Of a stretch of DNA of 35,032 nucleotides, positions 8,623 to 19,301 are shown in pieces. Source of the stretch: Flavobacteriaceae bacterium (GTDB lineage Bacteria > Bacteroidota > Bacteroidia > Flavobacteriales > Flavobacteriaceae); the NCBI GenBank assembly GCA_022424955.1, contig JAKMGK010000089.1, positions 1-35,032 of the forward strand, written 5' to 3'. Below the pieces are notes generated by a model, which was not told the origin of the DNA, searched no databases, and saw nothing but the letters and a program-made list of their open reading frames with translations. The stretch's first letter is position 1. Every line of letters begins with the position of its first letter. The position numbers and the translations under genes are program-made.

Positions 8623-9816
8623 TTAACCTACAGCTTGCTGCACTTTATCGGCTGCTTCTTGGAAAGCAGTGGCAGATTGAACATCAAGTCCAGAATTGTC
8701 GATTAACTCTTTAGCGATATCTGCATTAGTCCCCTGTAAACGCACAATAATAGGCACCTTGATGGCATCGCCCATATTTTTATAAGCATCTACAATTCCT
8801 TGTGCAACACGGTCACAACGGACAATTCCGCCGAAGATATTCACTAAGATAGCCTCTACCCCTGGATCTTTTAAGATAATACGAAAAGCTGTTTCAACAC
8901 GAGCAGCATCTGCAGTACCTCCTACATCAAGGAAGTTCGCTGGAGAACCACCGGCTTGTTTAATCAAATCCATGGTTGCCATAGCAAGACCTGCGCCATT
9001 TACCATACAACCTACATTTCCGTCTAAGTCAACATAGTTTAATCCTACTTCGCCAGCTTCAACTTCGATAGGGTTTTCTTCTCGCTTGTCTCTTAGCTTA
9101 GCATAGTCTTTGTGGCGATATAAAGCGTTATCATCTATGGTAACTTTTGCATCTACCGCGATAATACGATCATCTGAGGTCTTTAGAACTGGATTGATTT
9201 CAAATAAAGATGAATCAGAAGACACATAAGCATTGTAAAGGGAAGTGATGAATTTTGTCATCTCCTTAAATGCCTTTCCGCTTAAGCCTAAGTTAAAGGC
9301 TACTTTACGGGCTTGAAATCCTTGCATTCCTATAGCAGGATCGATTTGTTCTGTAAAGATTAAATGCGGTGTTTCTTCTGCTACTGTTTCGATATCCATT
9401 CCACCTTCGGTAGAATACATAATCATATTTTTACCTGCGGCACGGTTTAGTAACACAGAGACATAGAATTCGCTAGGCTCTGTTTCCCCCGGGTAATACA
9501 CATCTTCTGCCACTAACACTTGGTGTACTGGCTTTCCTGCTGATGGAGTTTGTGGGGTAATCAATTGCATTCCAATAATTTGGTCTGCGATATCTTTAAC
9601 TTCATCAAGGTTTTTGGCTAGTTTAACACCGCCACCTTTTCCGCGTCCACCTGCGTGGATTTGGGCTTTGATCACATGCCATCCGGTACCGGTTGTTTCT
9701 GTTAAAGACTTTGCAGCGGCAACCGCTTCACCGGCAGTTTGTGCCACTATACCGCGTTGGATCCCAACTCCAAAGCTGGCTAAAATTTCTTTTCCTTGAT
9801 ATTCGTGTAAATTCAT
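8623..9816 (-). CDS. sucC: Succinyl-CoA synthetase (ADP-forming) beta subunit
   Basis: The beta subunit of the TCA-cycle enzyme that converts succinyl-CoA to succinate with ATP or GTP formation. The 397 residues have the N-terminal ATP-grasp start NLHEYQGKEILASFGV, the nucleotide-binding KAQIHAGGRGKGGG, the central FEINPV, and the C-terminal ligase domain FLDVGGTADAARV and NIFGGIVRCDRVA. All are intact and of normal length. The partner gene sucD is not next to it in this window, as is common in Bacteroidetes. It is divergent from lysA across a 166-base region with a -7-like box on each strand. Confidence 0.97.
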   Translation of the reverse strand: MNLHEYQGKEILASFGVGIQRGIVAQTAGEAVAAAKSLTETTGTGWHVIKAQIHAGGRGKGGGVKLAKNLDEVKDIADQIIGMQLITPQTPSAGKPVHQVLVAEDVYYPGETEPSEFYVSVLLNRAAGKNMIMYSTEGGMDIETVAEETPHLIFTEQIDPAIGMQGFQARKVAFNLGLSGKAFKEMTKFITSLYNAYVSSDSSLFEINPVLKTSDDRIIAVDAKVTIDDNALYRHKDYAKLRDKREENPIEVEAGEVGLNYVDLDGNVGCMVNGAGLAMATMDLIKQAGGSPANFLDVGGTADAARVETAFRIILKDPGVEAILVNIFGGIVRCDRVAQGIVDAYKNMGDAIKVPIIVRLQGTNADIAKELIDNSGLDVQSATAFQEAADKVQQAVG

Positions 9817-9836
9817 TTTTGGTTGTTTTCGTTGAG

Positions 9837-9844
9837 CAAAAATA
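9837..9844 (-). promoter_or_regulatory. Probable sucC promoter -7 box
   Basis: TATTTTTG on the minus strand matches the Bacteroidetes -7 consensus TAnnTTTG, with its edge 20 bases before the sucC ATG. No clear TTG was seen at the -33 distance, so only the -7 element is supported. Confidence 0.45.
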
Positions 9845-9960
9845 AAAAAAGAATGTTGAGTTACCTATAGCATTAAAAAAAAGCTTTTGTTTTATTTGTA
9901 ACATTTTTTGATATTTTTAATTTAAACTGAAGCAAGGCTTATTTATTAAGTTTAAGTTAT

Positions 9961-9968
9961 TACTTTTG
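9961..9968 (+). promoter_or_regulatory. Probable lysA promoter -7 box
   Basis: TACTTTTG matches TAnnTTTG and ends 14 bases before the lysA ATG. The -33 position has no clear TTG. The ATG is directly preceded by TTAAGGA, a purine-rich stretch that is too close to act as a normal Shine-Dalgarno site. Confidence 0.45.
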
Positions 9969-9982
9969 GGAAAAATTAAGGA

Positions 9983-11218
9983 ATGGAAAATGCCGCTTTA
10001 CTTCAAATTGCACAACAGGCCGAAGGTCCTGTTTATGTCTATGATGCCAATAGAATAAAAGCACAATATGAACGCTTGACAAACGCTTTTAGCGGTGTTA
10101 ATCAACTACGCTTTCATTATGCTACAAAAGCTTTGAACAATATTTCCATCTTAAAATACATCCAATCTTTGGGGGCTGGCTTAGATACGGTTTCTATTCA
10201 AGAAGTTCAACTAGGTTTAGCCGCTGGATTTGATCCTTCTACCATTATCTTCACCCCTAATGGTGTGTCTTTGAACGAAATTGAGGAAGTGGCAAAACTA
10301 GGCGTTCAAATCAATATCGATAACTTATCTATTCTAGAACAGTTTGGAAGTAAGTATCCTGAAGTCCCAGTATGTATCCGTATCAACCCTCATGTGATGG
10401 CAGGAGGAAATAGCAATATTTCTGTTGGCCATATCGATTCTAAATTTGGGATTTCAATTCATCAAATTCCGCATTTATTGCGCATTACTGAAAACACCAA
10501 TATGCGTATCAACGGGATTCATATGCATACAGGAAGTGATATTTTAGACATTGATGTTTTCTTACACGCTACCGAAATTTTATTTGAAACGGCGAAAAAT
10601 TTCAAAAATCTCTCTTTTATTGACTTTGGTTCTGGATTTAAAGTTCCTTATACCCCTGGAGACATAGAAACTAATATTGAAGAACTAGGAGAAAAACTCA
10701 CAGAGAAATTCAATAGTTTTTGTCAAGAATACGGTCGTGAACTGACCTTAGCCTTTGAACCAGGAAAATTTCTAGTGAGTCAAGCAGGGTATTTTTTAAC
10801 CAAAGTAAATGTTGTCAAACAGACTACCTCAACAGTTTTTGCACAAGTGGACAGTGGCTTTAACCACCTCATTCGTCCAATGCTTTATGGTTCTCACCAT
10901 GAAATCGTAAACATTTCTAACCCTGACGGCAGGGAACGTTTTTATTCTGTTGTGGGATATATTTGCGAGACAGACACTTTTGGGAGTAATCGCAAGATTG
11001 CAGAAATAAGCGAAGGAGAATATTTAGCGTTTAAAAATGCAGGTGCCTATTGTCAAACTATGGCGAGTAACTACAACTCGCGTTATCGTCCTGCTGAAAT
11101 TTTTTGGATCAATAATGAAGCGCATCTTATTCGCAAGCAAGAAAACTTTGAGGATATCTTGAGAAATCAAATCGAATTAGACACAGCGGTGATCAAGGGA
11201 GCAGCAGTTTCAGCCTAA
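9983..11218 (+). CDS. lysA: Diaminopimelate decarboxylase
   Basis: Catalyses the last step of lysine synthesis: PLP-dependent decarboxylation of meso-diaminopimelate. The 411-residue fold-type III enzyme has the PLP lysine in YATKALNN (K49), [15 protein letters not shown], the phosphate-binding [13 protein letters not shown] region and EPGKFLV. At the C-terminal dimer interface it has ICETD (catalytic cysteine followed by acid) and [14 protein letters not shown]. This is the normal set, with the GSD and GK variants seen in Bacteroidetes. It overlaps convergent mnmA at the stop (CTAA). A related decarboxylase such as carboxynorspermidine decarboxylase is less likely because of the SNYN and RPAE motifs and the length. 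Confidence 0.93.
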   Translation: MENAALLQIAQQAEGPVYVYDANRIKAQYERLTNAFSGVNQLRFHYATKALNNISILKYIQSLGAGLDTVSIQEVQLGLAAGFDPSTIIFTPNGVSLNEIEEVAKLGVQINIDNLSILEQFGSKYPEVPVCIRINPHVMAGGNSNISVGHIDSKFGISIHQIPHLLRITENTNMRINGIHMHTGSDILDIDVFLHATEILFETAKNFKNLSFIDFGSGFKVPYTPGDIETNIEELGEKLTEKFNSFCQEYGRELTLAFEPGKFLVSQAGYFLTKVNVVKQTTSTVFAQVDSGFNHLIRPMLYGSHHEIVNISNPDGRERFYSVVGYICETDTFGSNRKIAEISEGEYLAFKNAGAYCQTMASNYNSRYRPAEIFWINNEAHLIRKQENFEDILRNQIELDTAVIKGAAVSA

Positions 11219-12405
11219 GAAATAACCCCTGAACCCAGGAGTTCTTCTCCTTGATGCCATGCCACAAATTGTCCCTCTGCAATAGCAGATTGAGGATGGT
11301 CAAATAGCACAAACAAACCTTCTTTTTCTCTAAAAAGGGTAGCTTTTTCTAGGGGCTGTCGATAACGAATTCTCGCCATTACCTCCATCTGTTCCCCAAC
11401 AGCTAATTGTAAATCTTCTCTAACCCAATGGATATCATTCGTTTTTACTAATAGACCTCTTCGATATAGGCCTGGATGTTGTTTTCCCTGTCCTGTATAG
11501 ATGATATTTTCTTTTACATCTGTATCAATTACAAAGAGAGGCTCTACTGTTCCTCCTACGCCTAATCCTTTGCGCTGCCCTTTTGTAAAATAATGTGCCC
11601 CGTCGTGCTCTCCCACAACCTGGCCGTCTGTTGCAGTATAGTGTGTTTTTGCAGCATGGTAATGCAACATCGCTATGGTGCTATCAAAAGCTTCTGGAGC
11701 GCTAGCGTAGGCATTAAAATCGTTTGGAATTTCAACAATACTACCCTTTTTAGGAGCGAGTTGTTGCTGTAAAAAATCGGGTAGGCGTACTTTTCCTATA
11801 AAGCAAAGTCCTTGAGAATCCTTTTTATCTGCAGTGATTAAATCTAGACTAGCTGCAATTTCACGCACTGCTGATTTTTGCAAATGACCAATAGGGAACA
11901 AAACCTTTGATAATTGCGCTTGTGTTAATTGACACAAGAAATAAGATTGATCCTTGTTGGGATCTGCACCCGCAAGAAGTTGGTGTATTTCCTTATTATT
12001 AATAGTCGTTGTTTCTCGCTGACAATAATGGCCAGTAGCAACAAAATCTGCTCCTAAAGAAAGAGCGATTTCTAAAAAGACATCGAATTTTATTTCTCGA
12101 TTACAGAGCACATCTGGATTAGGCGTCCTTCCCTGTTTGTATTCTTCAAACATATAATCGACAATGCGCGATTTGTATTGCTCGCTTAAGTCAACTGTTT
12201 GAAAAGGAATTCCTAATTTTTCTGCCACGATAAGGGCATCGTTGCTGTCTTCTAACCAAGGACATTCTGCAGAAATGGTAACACTTTCGTCATGCCAATT
12301 CTTCATAAAAAGACCTATCACATTGTACCCCTGCTCTTTTAGCAGGTATGCAGCGACACTAGAATCTACTCCTCCAGAAAGTCCAACAATGACGGTTTTT
12401 GCCAT
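11215..12405 (-). CDS. mnmA: tRNA-specific 2-thiouridylase MnmA
   Basis: Adds sulfur to C2 of the wobble uridine (U34) of tRNA for Lys, Glu and Gln. The 396-residue protein starts with the PP-loop ATP pyrophosphatase motif GLSGGVDSS (about 8-16). The two cysteines are C101 in LCNREIKF and C201 in GLCFIGKV. The central domain has [14 protein letters not shown], followed by a C-terminal beta-barrel (MARIRYRQ). Its start is 36 bases after the yidC stop on the same strand, so it may be the last gene of a pyrG-yidC-mnmA transcript. Its TAG stop overlaps the lysA stop. Confidence 0.96.
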   Translation of the reverse strand: MAKTVIVGLSGGVDSSVAAYLLKEQGYNVIGLFMKNWHDESVTISAECPWLEDSNDALIVAEKLGIPFQTVDLSEQYKSRIVDYMFEEYKQGRTPNPDVLCNREIKFDVFLEIALSLGADFVATGHYCQRETTTINNKEIHQLLAGADPNKDQSYFLCQLTQAQLSKVLFPIGHLQKSAVREIAASLDLITADKKDSQGLCFIGKVRLPDFLQQQLAPKKGSIVEIPNDFNAYASAPEAFDSTIAMLHYHAAKTHYTATDGQVVGEHDGAHYFTKGQRKGLGVGGTVEPLFVIDTDVKENIIYTGQGKQHPGLYRRGLLVKTNDIHWVREDLQLAVGEQMEVMARIRYRQPLEKATLFREKEGLFVLFDHPQSAIAEGQFVAWHQGEELLGSGVIS

Positions 12406-12441
12406 AGGGCAAAGGTAGCAAATGTTTCTTTTGAATTCACC

Positions 12442-14268
12442 TTAGCGCTTGCCCTTTTGCTTCGCCTTTTGTTGCTTTTCGGCTTCTTCCATTGCTTTTT
12501 GTAGACGTGCAGTAAAGCCTCCAGCCTTTTTAGGTTTCTTCTTATTCTCTTCTATTTGTGTAAAAATTTTCTCCTCGCTAATCACAAAGTTCTTGATCAC
12601 TAGCATCAAGATTATGGTAAGCAAATTAGAAACAAAATAATAGAGACTTAAACCACTAGCATAGTTATTAAAGAAGAACAACATCATTAAAGGCATTAAA
12701 TACATGATAAACTTCATATTAGGCATCCCAGGCTGTTGCGTTGCTTGTTGCTGCCCCATGGTCATCATGGTATAGAAAAAGATGGCTACAGAAGCTAAAA
12801 TGGGAAATAAACTAATATGATCCCCATAAAATGGAATATTGAAGGGTAACTCATAAACTGAATCATAAGACGATAAATCGTCTGCCCACATGAAACTTTT
12901 TTGACGCAAGGCAAAAGCGACAGGGAAGAAACTAAATAAGGCATAAAAAACAGGAAGCTGTAACAATGCAGGTAAACAACCCGACATTGGGTTAGCACCA
13001 GCTTTATTGTACAATGCCATGGTTTCTTGTTGGCGTTTTACAGCATCATCCTTGTGTTTCTTAGTAATTTCGTCTACTTCTGGCTTAAGTACCTTCATCT
13101 TGATTTGAGACACATAAGACTTATAGGTCACCGGTGACATGGCTAAACGCACGATAATCGTCATAATGATAATAGCTATCCCAAAGGGTAAGAAAGAACT
13201 TAAAAAACCAAACAGCGGAATAAAAATAGATTTGTTAATCCAACCAAATATCCCCCAACCAAAGTTGATGCTTTTTTCAATCCCTAAGTCATATTGCGCC
13301 AAAGTCTTGTATTCTGAAGGGCCAAAGTACCACTGAAAAGAATGTGCTAATTCACCATTACTTTTAAGCGGAATGAGGGCGTGGTAATTCTTTGTATATC
13401 GCTGTGCTTTATCTTCTGACTCAACTAAACTCTCTGAGCTTAAATCAACTTTTTCAATCCCATAAGCTGGAATCAAAATAGAATTAAAGAAATGTTGCTT
13501 GTACCCTATCCACTGAACATCTTCTACTTGCTCTTCGTCTTCTCCAGCAATCGATAGTTCATTGACTTTTTCACCTTCATAACCATAAGTCAACTCTGTA
13601 TAGCGATTTTCGTATTCTACACTTCTAGAGTTGCGTAAAGCTTTTAGATCCCAGCTAAGGCTTTGGGCATTATTGGGGTTGATGACCCCTTGCATTCCCT
13701 CTGAAAGAATAGAGAAGTCCAACATAAAATCGTTAGGAGATAAAGCATATCGAAAAGCAATCCATTGATTTTCGCTCAAAGCAGCTTTTAGGGTCAATAC
13801 TTTTTCATTATTAACCTCAGTCAATTCTGGCGTAAAATATAGATCAGCGGTATTTAAATTTCTTCCATCTAAAGTGGAAAAGTTAAAATTAACGCTTTGA
13901 TTATCTTCAACTAAATTTAAAGGCTCCCCAAGATAGTTGGTATACCCTTTTAAGTGTGCTTTATTGATCTGCCCTCCTTTATTCGAGAAAACAAAAGATA
14001 GGACTTCATTTTCTAGGGCAATCTCACTTGCTTCTCGCTCTTGTACAAGATCTACAAACGAACCAAAGTTATTTTGGAGCTGAACACGCTGGATAGAGTC
14101 ATTCTTCTCTACCGCAACCTCTTGAACAGTTTCTGCTTGGGTTTCGGTTTCAGTTACCGCATCAGTTCCTTCTTCGACTGGTTGTTGATTCATCAACATC
14201 CAGGTCATAATTAAAGCAATAAGGACAAAACCTATAAACTGATAAGGGTCAAATTTTTTCTCTTCCAT
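12442..14268 (-). CDS. yidC: Membrane protein insertase YidC
   Basis: Inserts and folds inner-membrane proteins, alone or with SecYEG. The 608 residues have the Gram-negative layout: an N-terminal membrane helix (about 10-27), a large periplasmic beta-sandwich domain (about 60-340), then the conserved five-helix core. The core starts FGWGIFGWINKSIFIPL and contains RLAMSPVTYKS (the hydrophilic-groove arginine), NPMSGCLPALLQLPVFYALF and FNNYASGLSLYYFVSN. The C-terminus is lysine-rich (KKKPKKAGG, KQKGKR), as expected for ribosome contact. It starts six bases after the pyrG stop, so the two are almost certainly cotranscribed. Confidence 0.97.
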   Translation of the reverse strand: MEEKKFDPYQFIGFVLIALIMTWMLMNQQPVEEGTDAVTETETQAETVQEVAVEKNDSIQRVQLQNNFGSFVDLVQEREASEIALENEVLSFVFSNKGGQINKAHLKGYTNYLGEPLNLVEDNQSVNFNFSTLDGRNLNTADLYFTPELTEVNNEKVLTLKAALSENQWIAFRYALSPNDFMLDFSILSEGMQGVINPNNAQSLSWDLKALRNSRSVEYENRYTELTYGYEGEKVNELSIAGEDEEQVEDVQWIGYKQHFFNSILIPAYGIEKVDLSSESLVESEDKAQRYTKNYHALIPLKSNGELAHSFQWYFGPSEYKTLAQYDLGIEKSINFGWGIFGWINKSIFIPLFGFLSSFLPFGIAIIIMTIIVRLAMSPVTYKSYVSQIKMKVLKPEVDEITKKHKDDAVKRQQETMALYNKAGANPMSGCLPALLQLPVFYALFSFFPVAFALRQKSFMWADDLSSYDSVYELPFNIPFYGDHISLFPILASVAIFFYTMMTMGQQQATQQPGMPNMKFIMYLMPLMMLFFFNNYASGLSLYYFVSNLLTIILMLVIKNFVISEEKIFTQIEENKKKPKKAGGFTARLQKAMEEAEKQQKAKQKGKR

Positions 14269-14274
14269 AAATTT

Positions 14275-15934
<1,660 letters not shown>

Positions 15935-15967
15935 CAAAAAGTATTCGTTTTTTTGGAGCCCCAATGG

Positions 15968-17692
15968 CTATTTCTTAATTTCTATAATATCGTATCCTTG
16001 ATGCTGTAGCAAATAGAATCCCACATTTTGATATCCTGCTTGGGATGCTTTTTCATAAAAGAACCTGTTTTCAATATAATCTGTTTCCCCAATGGAAGGG
16101 AGGTAGATCTCTTCTTTATAAGCCAATCGAAGAATAATATCAAGAGTTATATCATAGGCTCTAAATGCTTCTTTAGAGGGGAAATCCCCAAAACGCTTTT
16201 GGTAAGTATTTTTAAATAACGTTCTTCTTTCGCTCTTCATAGGATGGTTCCCACTGAGGTAAGTAAAGCGCAAATTTCCTAAGTGTTTCCTAGAAATATT
16301 GTCATTTTCATAGATAGACGTGCGAAGGGTTGTAAATAATTGTACATCTCTTTCTTTAGACACTTGAGAATTCAATAATGAAATCACGTTAGCAGCCAAA
16401 TTTAAATCTTGAGATTCAAAAACAACTTTATTAGGCAAGGAATCAATTAAAAGAGAATCAATCAAGTCGGGTAAAACAAAGCCTCCTTCTTCTGGTCTTA
16501 CACGGTGCGCATAAGGATACTTTTCTTCAAAGCCCTTTGCAAAAGCTGCATTAAGGGTATCTGCGATAATCATAACATTTTGGGTAGTGTCAATCATTTT
16601 ATCCAGATAAGCCACCATCTTATTTCGCAAGCTTGCTAAGGGGCTAACAGATTGATAAACATGCTTAGCTTGATTAATCTTTTTAGAAGAAAGGGGCGAC
16701 ACCATGGGCACCTTCTTTAAAACAGGAAGCTGGGCTGCATAATCAAAGTTAGCAGTAATTAAGGGGCCTATCAAGCCTTGAACGTCTGACCAGTCAATGG
16801 CTTCAACTTGCTCGCTTATACTTTGCTTTTTATTTTGAGAGTCGAGTACATTGAGCTTTACCGAAATACCCAGAGCATCTGCCTTTTCTACTGCGAGGAC
16901 CATACCCATATAAAAATCTAACGCAATGGTATGGAGGTTACGTTTTTTTAACAAAGCTGTAGTTTTTTCAATAGAATCAAATTCAATTGAAGCCGATTTA
17001 AAGGGCAAAAAAGCCACTAGTTTGATGTCAGTGTTTGAAAGCACAGAATCTTCTAGACGCACCTTTTCAATCAACAAACCATCTTCTACCTTAAGATCAC
17101 CTGTATTTTGAAAACCAATTTTAAGGATCATTCCCTCTTGTAAACCGGTTTCTGGAAGGGTGGGATTAAGCGCGATTAAGTCTGCTTCTGTAACACCAAG
17201 CTTTTTTTCAAGGCGATAAAATCCTTCTTTTGGTTTTACCTTATAATAGTTAAAAGCTTCTTCTAAGGCCTTTGTTTCTTCTACTGTTCTCTTTGGGATA
17301 ACAATCTCTTGCCCAATCTTAAGACCGTCTTTTATTTGAGGATTGAGCTGCTCTAATTCTTGAATGGTAATTCCATAACGATAAGCTAAACGCCATTTTG
17401 TTTCTTTGGGCTGAACCAAATACTTTTCCAATCCTTCTTTCAACGGCACAGCCTTGGGCGCTTCAATAATAGGATAAACTGGAATCTTAAGCTGCATGCG
17501 CTTTTTGAGCCCAATCTTGTCAATTAAAGGGTTGAATTCTTTAATTTGTTCGATACTAACACTGTATTTACGCGCTAGCCCATAAAGGGTTTCTTTTTTC
17601 TTCACCTTGTGCGTAAGGAATCTTTCAGGGTTGTTTTGACCAAAGGTCGAAACAACAAAAAGAAAACTAAAAATAAATACAAGCGCTCTCAT
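15968..17692 (-). CDS. Exported protein with three LysM domains and a type 1 periplasmic-binding-protein-like domain
   Basis: A 574-residue protein with a signal peptide (1-19, ending STFGQ). Three LysM peptidoglycan-binding repeats follow: 28-71 (HKVKKKETLYGLARKY...IP), 91-133 (YLVQPKETKWRLAYRYG...IP) and 150-193 (YKVKPKEGFYRLEKKLG...KI). The rest (about 218-574) looks like the Leu/Ile/Val-binding type periplasmic binding fold used by amino-acid ABC transporters (LVAFLPFKS, GMVLAVEKADALG, VQGLIGPL, VPMVSPLSS). In Bacteroidetes such fusions are not linked to transporter genes, and none is present here, so it more likely has a cell-wall-anchored sensory or structural role; that is inference. 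It starts 20 bases after the guaA stop on the same strand. Confidence 0.88.
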   Translation of the reverse strand: MRALVFIFSFLFVVSTFGQNNPERFLTHKVKKKETLYGLARKYSVSIEQIKEFNPLIDKIGLKKRMQLKIPVYPIIEAPKAVPLKEGLEKYLVQPKETKWRLAYRYGITIQELEQLNPQIKDGLKIGQEIVIPKRTVEETKALEEAFNYYKVKPKEGFYRLEKKLGVTEADLIALNPTLPETGLQEGMILKIGFQNTGDLKVEDGLLIEKVRLEDSVLSNTDIKLVAFLPFKSASIEFDSIEKTTALLKKRNLHTIALDFYMGMVLAVEKADALGISVKLNVLDSQNKKQSISEQVEAIDWSDVQGLIGPLITANFDYAAQLPVLKKVPMVSPLSSKKINQAKHVYQSVSPLASLRNKMVAYLDKMIDTTQNVMIIADTLNAAFAKGFEEKYPYAHRVRPEEGGFVLPDLIDSLLIDSLPNKVVFESQDLNLAANVISLLNSQVSKERDVQLFTTLRTSIYENDNISRKHLGNLRFTYLSGNHPMKSERRTLFKNTYQKRFGDFPSKEAFRAYDITLDIILRLAYKEEIYLPSIGETDYIENRFFYEKASQAGYQNVGFYLLQHQGYDIIEIKK

Positions 17693-17712
17693 AACTTATG
17701 CAATATCAACAA

Positions 17713-19242
17713 TTATTCCCATTCTATGGTTGCAGGTGGCTTTGAACTGATATCATAAACCACACGATTAACGCCTTTTACCTTATTGATGATATCATTA
17801 GAGGTTTTTTGCAAAAAGGCATAGGGTAGGTTGACCCAGTCTGCAGTCATCCCATCGGTTGATGTTACTGCACGCAAGGCAACACATTTTTCATAGGTGC
17901 GTTCGTCTCCCATTACCCCTACACTATTCACTGGTAAGAGAATTGCTCCCGCTTGCCAAACGTCGTTGTATAAACCAGCATCTTTAAGACCTTGAACATA
18001 AATTGCATCTACCTCTTGCAACATCGCCACTTTTTCTGGGGTGATATCCCCTAAAATTCGAATGGCTAGTCCTGGTCCAGGAAATGGATGTCTCCCGATT
18101 AATTCTTGATCAATCCCAAGGCTTTTCCCTACTCTTCGCACTTCGTCTTTAAAGAGCATACGCAATGGCTCTACAATTTTAAGTTGCATATAGTCTGGTA
18201 AGCCCCCTACATTATGATGTGACTTTATGGTAGCTGAAGGACCGTTAACAGAGATAGACTCGATTACATCGGGGTAAATGGTTCCTTGAGCTAACCAAGT
18301 CGCTCCCTCTATTTTCTTTGATTCATCGTCAAAGACCTCGATAAAGGTATTGCCTATTACTTTACGCTTTTTTTCAGGGTCTGAAACCCCAGCGAGTTTA
18401 GATAAAAACAATTCGCTTGCATCTACTCCTTTTACATTGAGTCCCATGCCATTGTATTGCTCTAGAACACTAGAAAATTCATTTTTTCGCAATAAGCCGT
18501 TATTGACAAAAATACAGGTGAGTTGATCCCCAATCGCCTGGTGTAATAAGACTGCAGCAACGGTAGAATCGACTCCTCCAGAAAGACCCAGGATAACCTT
18601 TTCTTCGCCTATTTGCGCTTTTAAATTCTCAATGGTCATTGAAACAAAAGAATCTGGTGTCCAGTCTTGTTTGACCTCAGCAATATGAACTAAAAAGTTT
18701 TCTAATAGTTGTTTTCCGTCTGTCGAGTGATAGACTTCTGGATGAAATTGAATGGCATAAGTCTCTTCGCCATCAATACGGTAAGCAGCATTTTCAACGT
18801 CAGAGGTACTGGCTAATTTCACCCCATTCGTGGGAAGTTCTTTAATAGTATCACTATGACTCATCCATACTTGACTCCCAACTTCAATCCCAGCAAACAA
18901 ACCATTGACTTCTTCAATAGAAGAGAGATTTGCTCTCCCGTATTCTCTTGTGGCAGATGGACTCACCTTTCCACCCGAAAAATGGGCTAAATATTGTGCT
19001 CCATAACAAACTGCCAACAAAGGCTTTTTTTGTCTAATCTGGTCAAGGGCTGGATGTGGTGCATCTTCTGCTCTTACAGAGTAAGGTGATCCAGAAAGAA
19101 TCACTGCCTTAAAAGGTGTAATATCTTTTGGAGGATTATTGTAAGGGTGTATTTCGCAATAAATAAAAAGCTCGCGAACACGGCGGGCGATTAATTGGGT
19201 GTATTGTGATCCAAAGTCTAGGATCAGTACTTTTTCTTCCAT
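17713..19242 (-). CDS. guaA: GMP synthase (glutamine-hydrolysing)
   Basis: Converts XMP to GMP using glutamine and ATP. It has an N-terminal class I amidotransferase domain ([28 protein letters not shown] with C79, FHPEVYHS). The ATP-pyrophosphatase domain has PP-loop [12 protein letters not shown], and the C-terminal dimerisation domain has [13 protein letters not shown] and ends PPATIEWE. I trimmed the track start (TTG at 19248, giving MCM) to the ATG at 19242, because [14 protein letters not shown] is the family's normal N-terminus and the upstream codons overlap a -7 promoter box. It may be cotranscribed with bshC (59-base gap) as well as from its own promoter. Confidence 0.97.
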   Translation of the reverse strand: MEEKVLILDFGSQYTQLIARRVRELFIYCEIHPYNNPPKDITPFKAVILSGSPYSVRAEDAPHPALDQIRQKKPLLAVCYGAQYLAHFSGGKVSPSATREYGRANLSSIEEVNGLFAGIEVGSQVWMSHSDTIKELPTNGVKLASTSDVENAAYRIDGEETYAIQFHPEVYHSTDGKQLLENFLVHIAEVKQDWTPDSFVSMTIENLKAQIGEEKVILGLSGGVDSTVAAVLLHQAIGDQLTCIFVNNGLLRKNEFSSVLEQYNGMGLNVKGVDASELFLSKLAGVSDPEKKRKVIGNTFIEVFDDESKKIEGATWLAQGTIYPDVIESISVNGPSATIKSHHNVGGLPDYMQLKIVEPLRMLFKDEVRRVGKSLGIDQELIGRHPFPGPGLAIRILGDITPEKVAMLQEVDAIYVQGLKDAGLYNDVWQAGAILLPVNSVGVMGDERTYEKCVALRAVTSTDGMTADWVNLPYAFLQKTSNDIINKVKGVNRVVYDISSKPPATIEWE

Positions 19243-19245
19243 GCA

Positions 19246-19253
19246 CAAAAATA
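19246..19253 (-). promoter_or_regulatory. Possible guaA promoter -7 box, nearly touching the start codon
   Basis: TATTTTTG (minus strand) fits TAnnTTTG and ends only three bases before the guaA ATG. If used, transcription would begin at or beside the A of the ATG, giving a leaderless message. No TTG lies at the usual -33 distance, so a chance match in AT-rich sequence is possible. Confidence 0.3.
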
Positions 19254-19301
19254 CAACTATTCATCAGCTAGGAAAATCCCCCATCAAAAGATTTTCAACA
19301 A

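Noticed and set aside
9983-11218. Alternative call as carboxynorspermidine decarboxylase
   Set aside because: The C-terminal SNYN and CETD context and the length fit LysA better, and no polyamine gene is adjacent.
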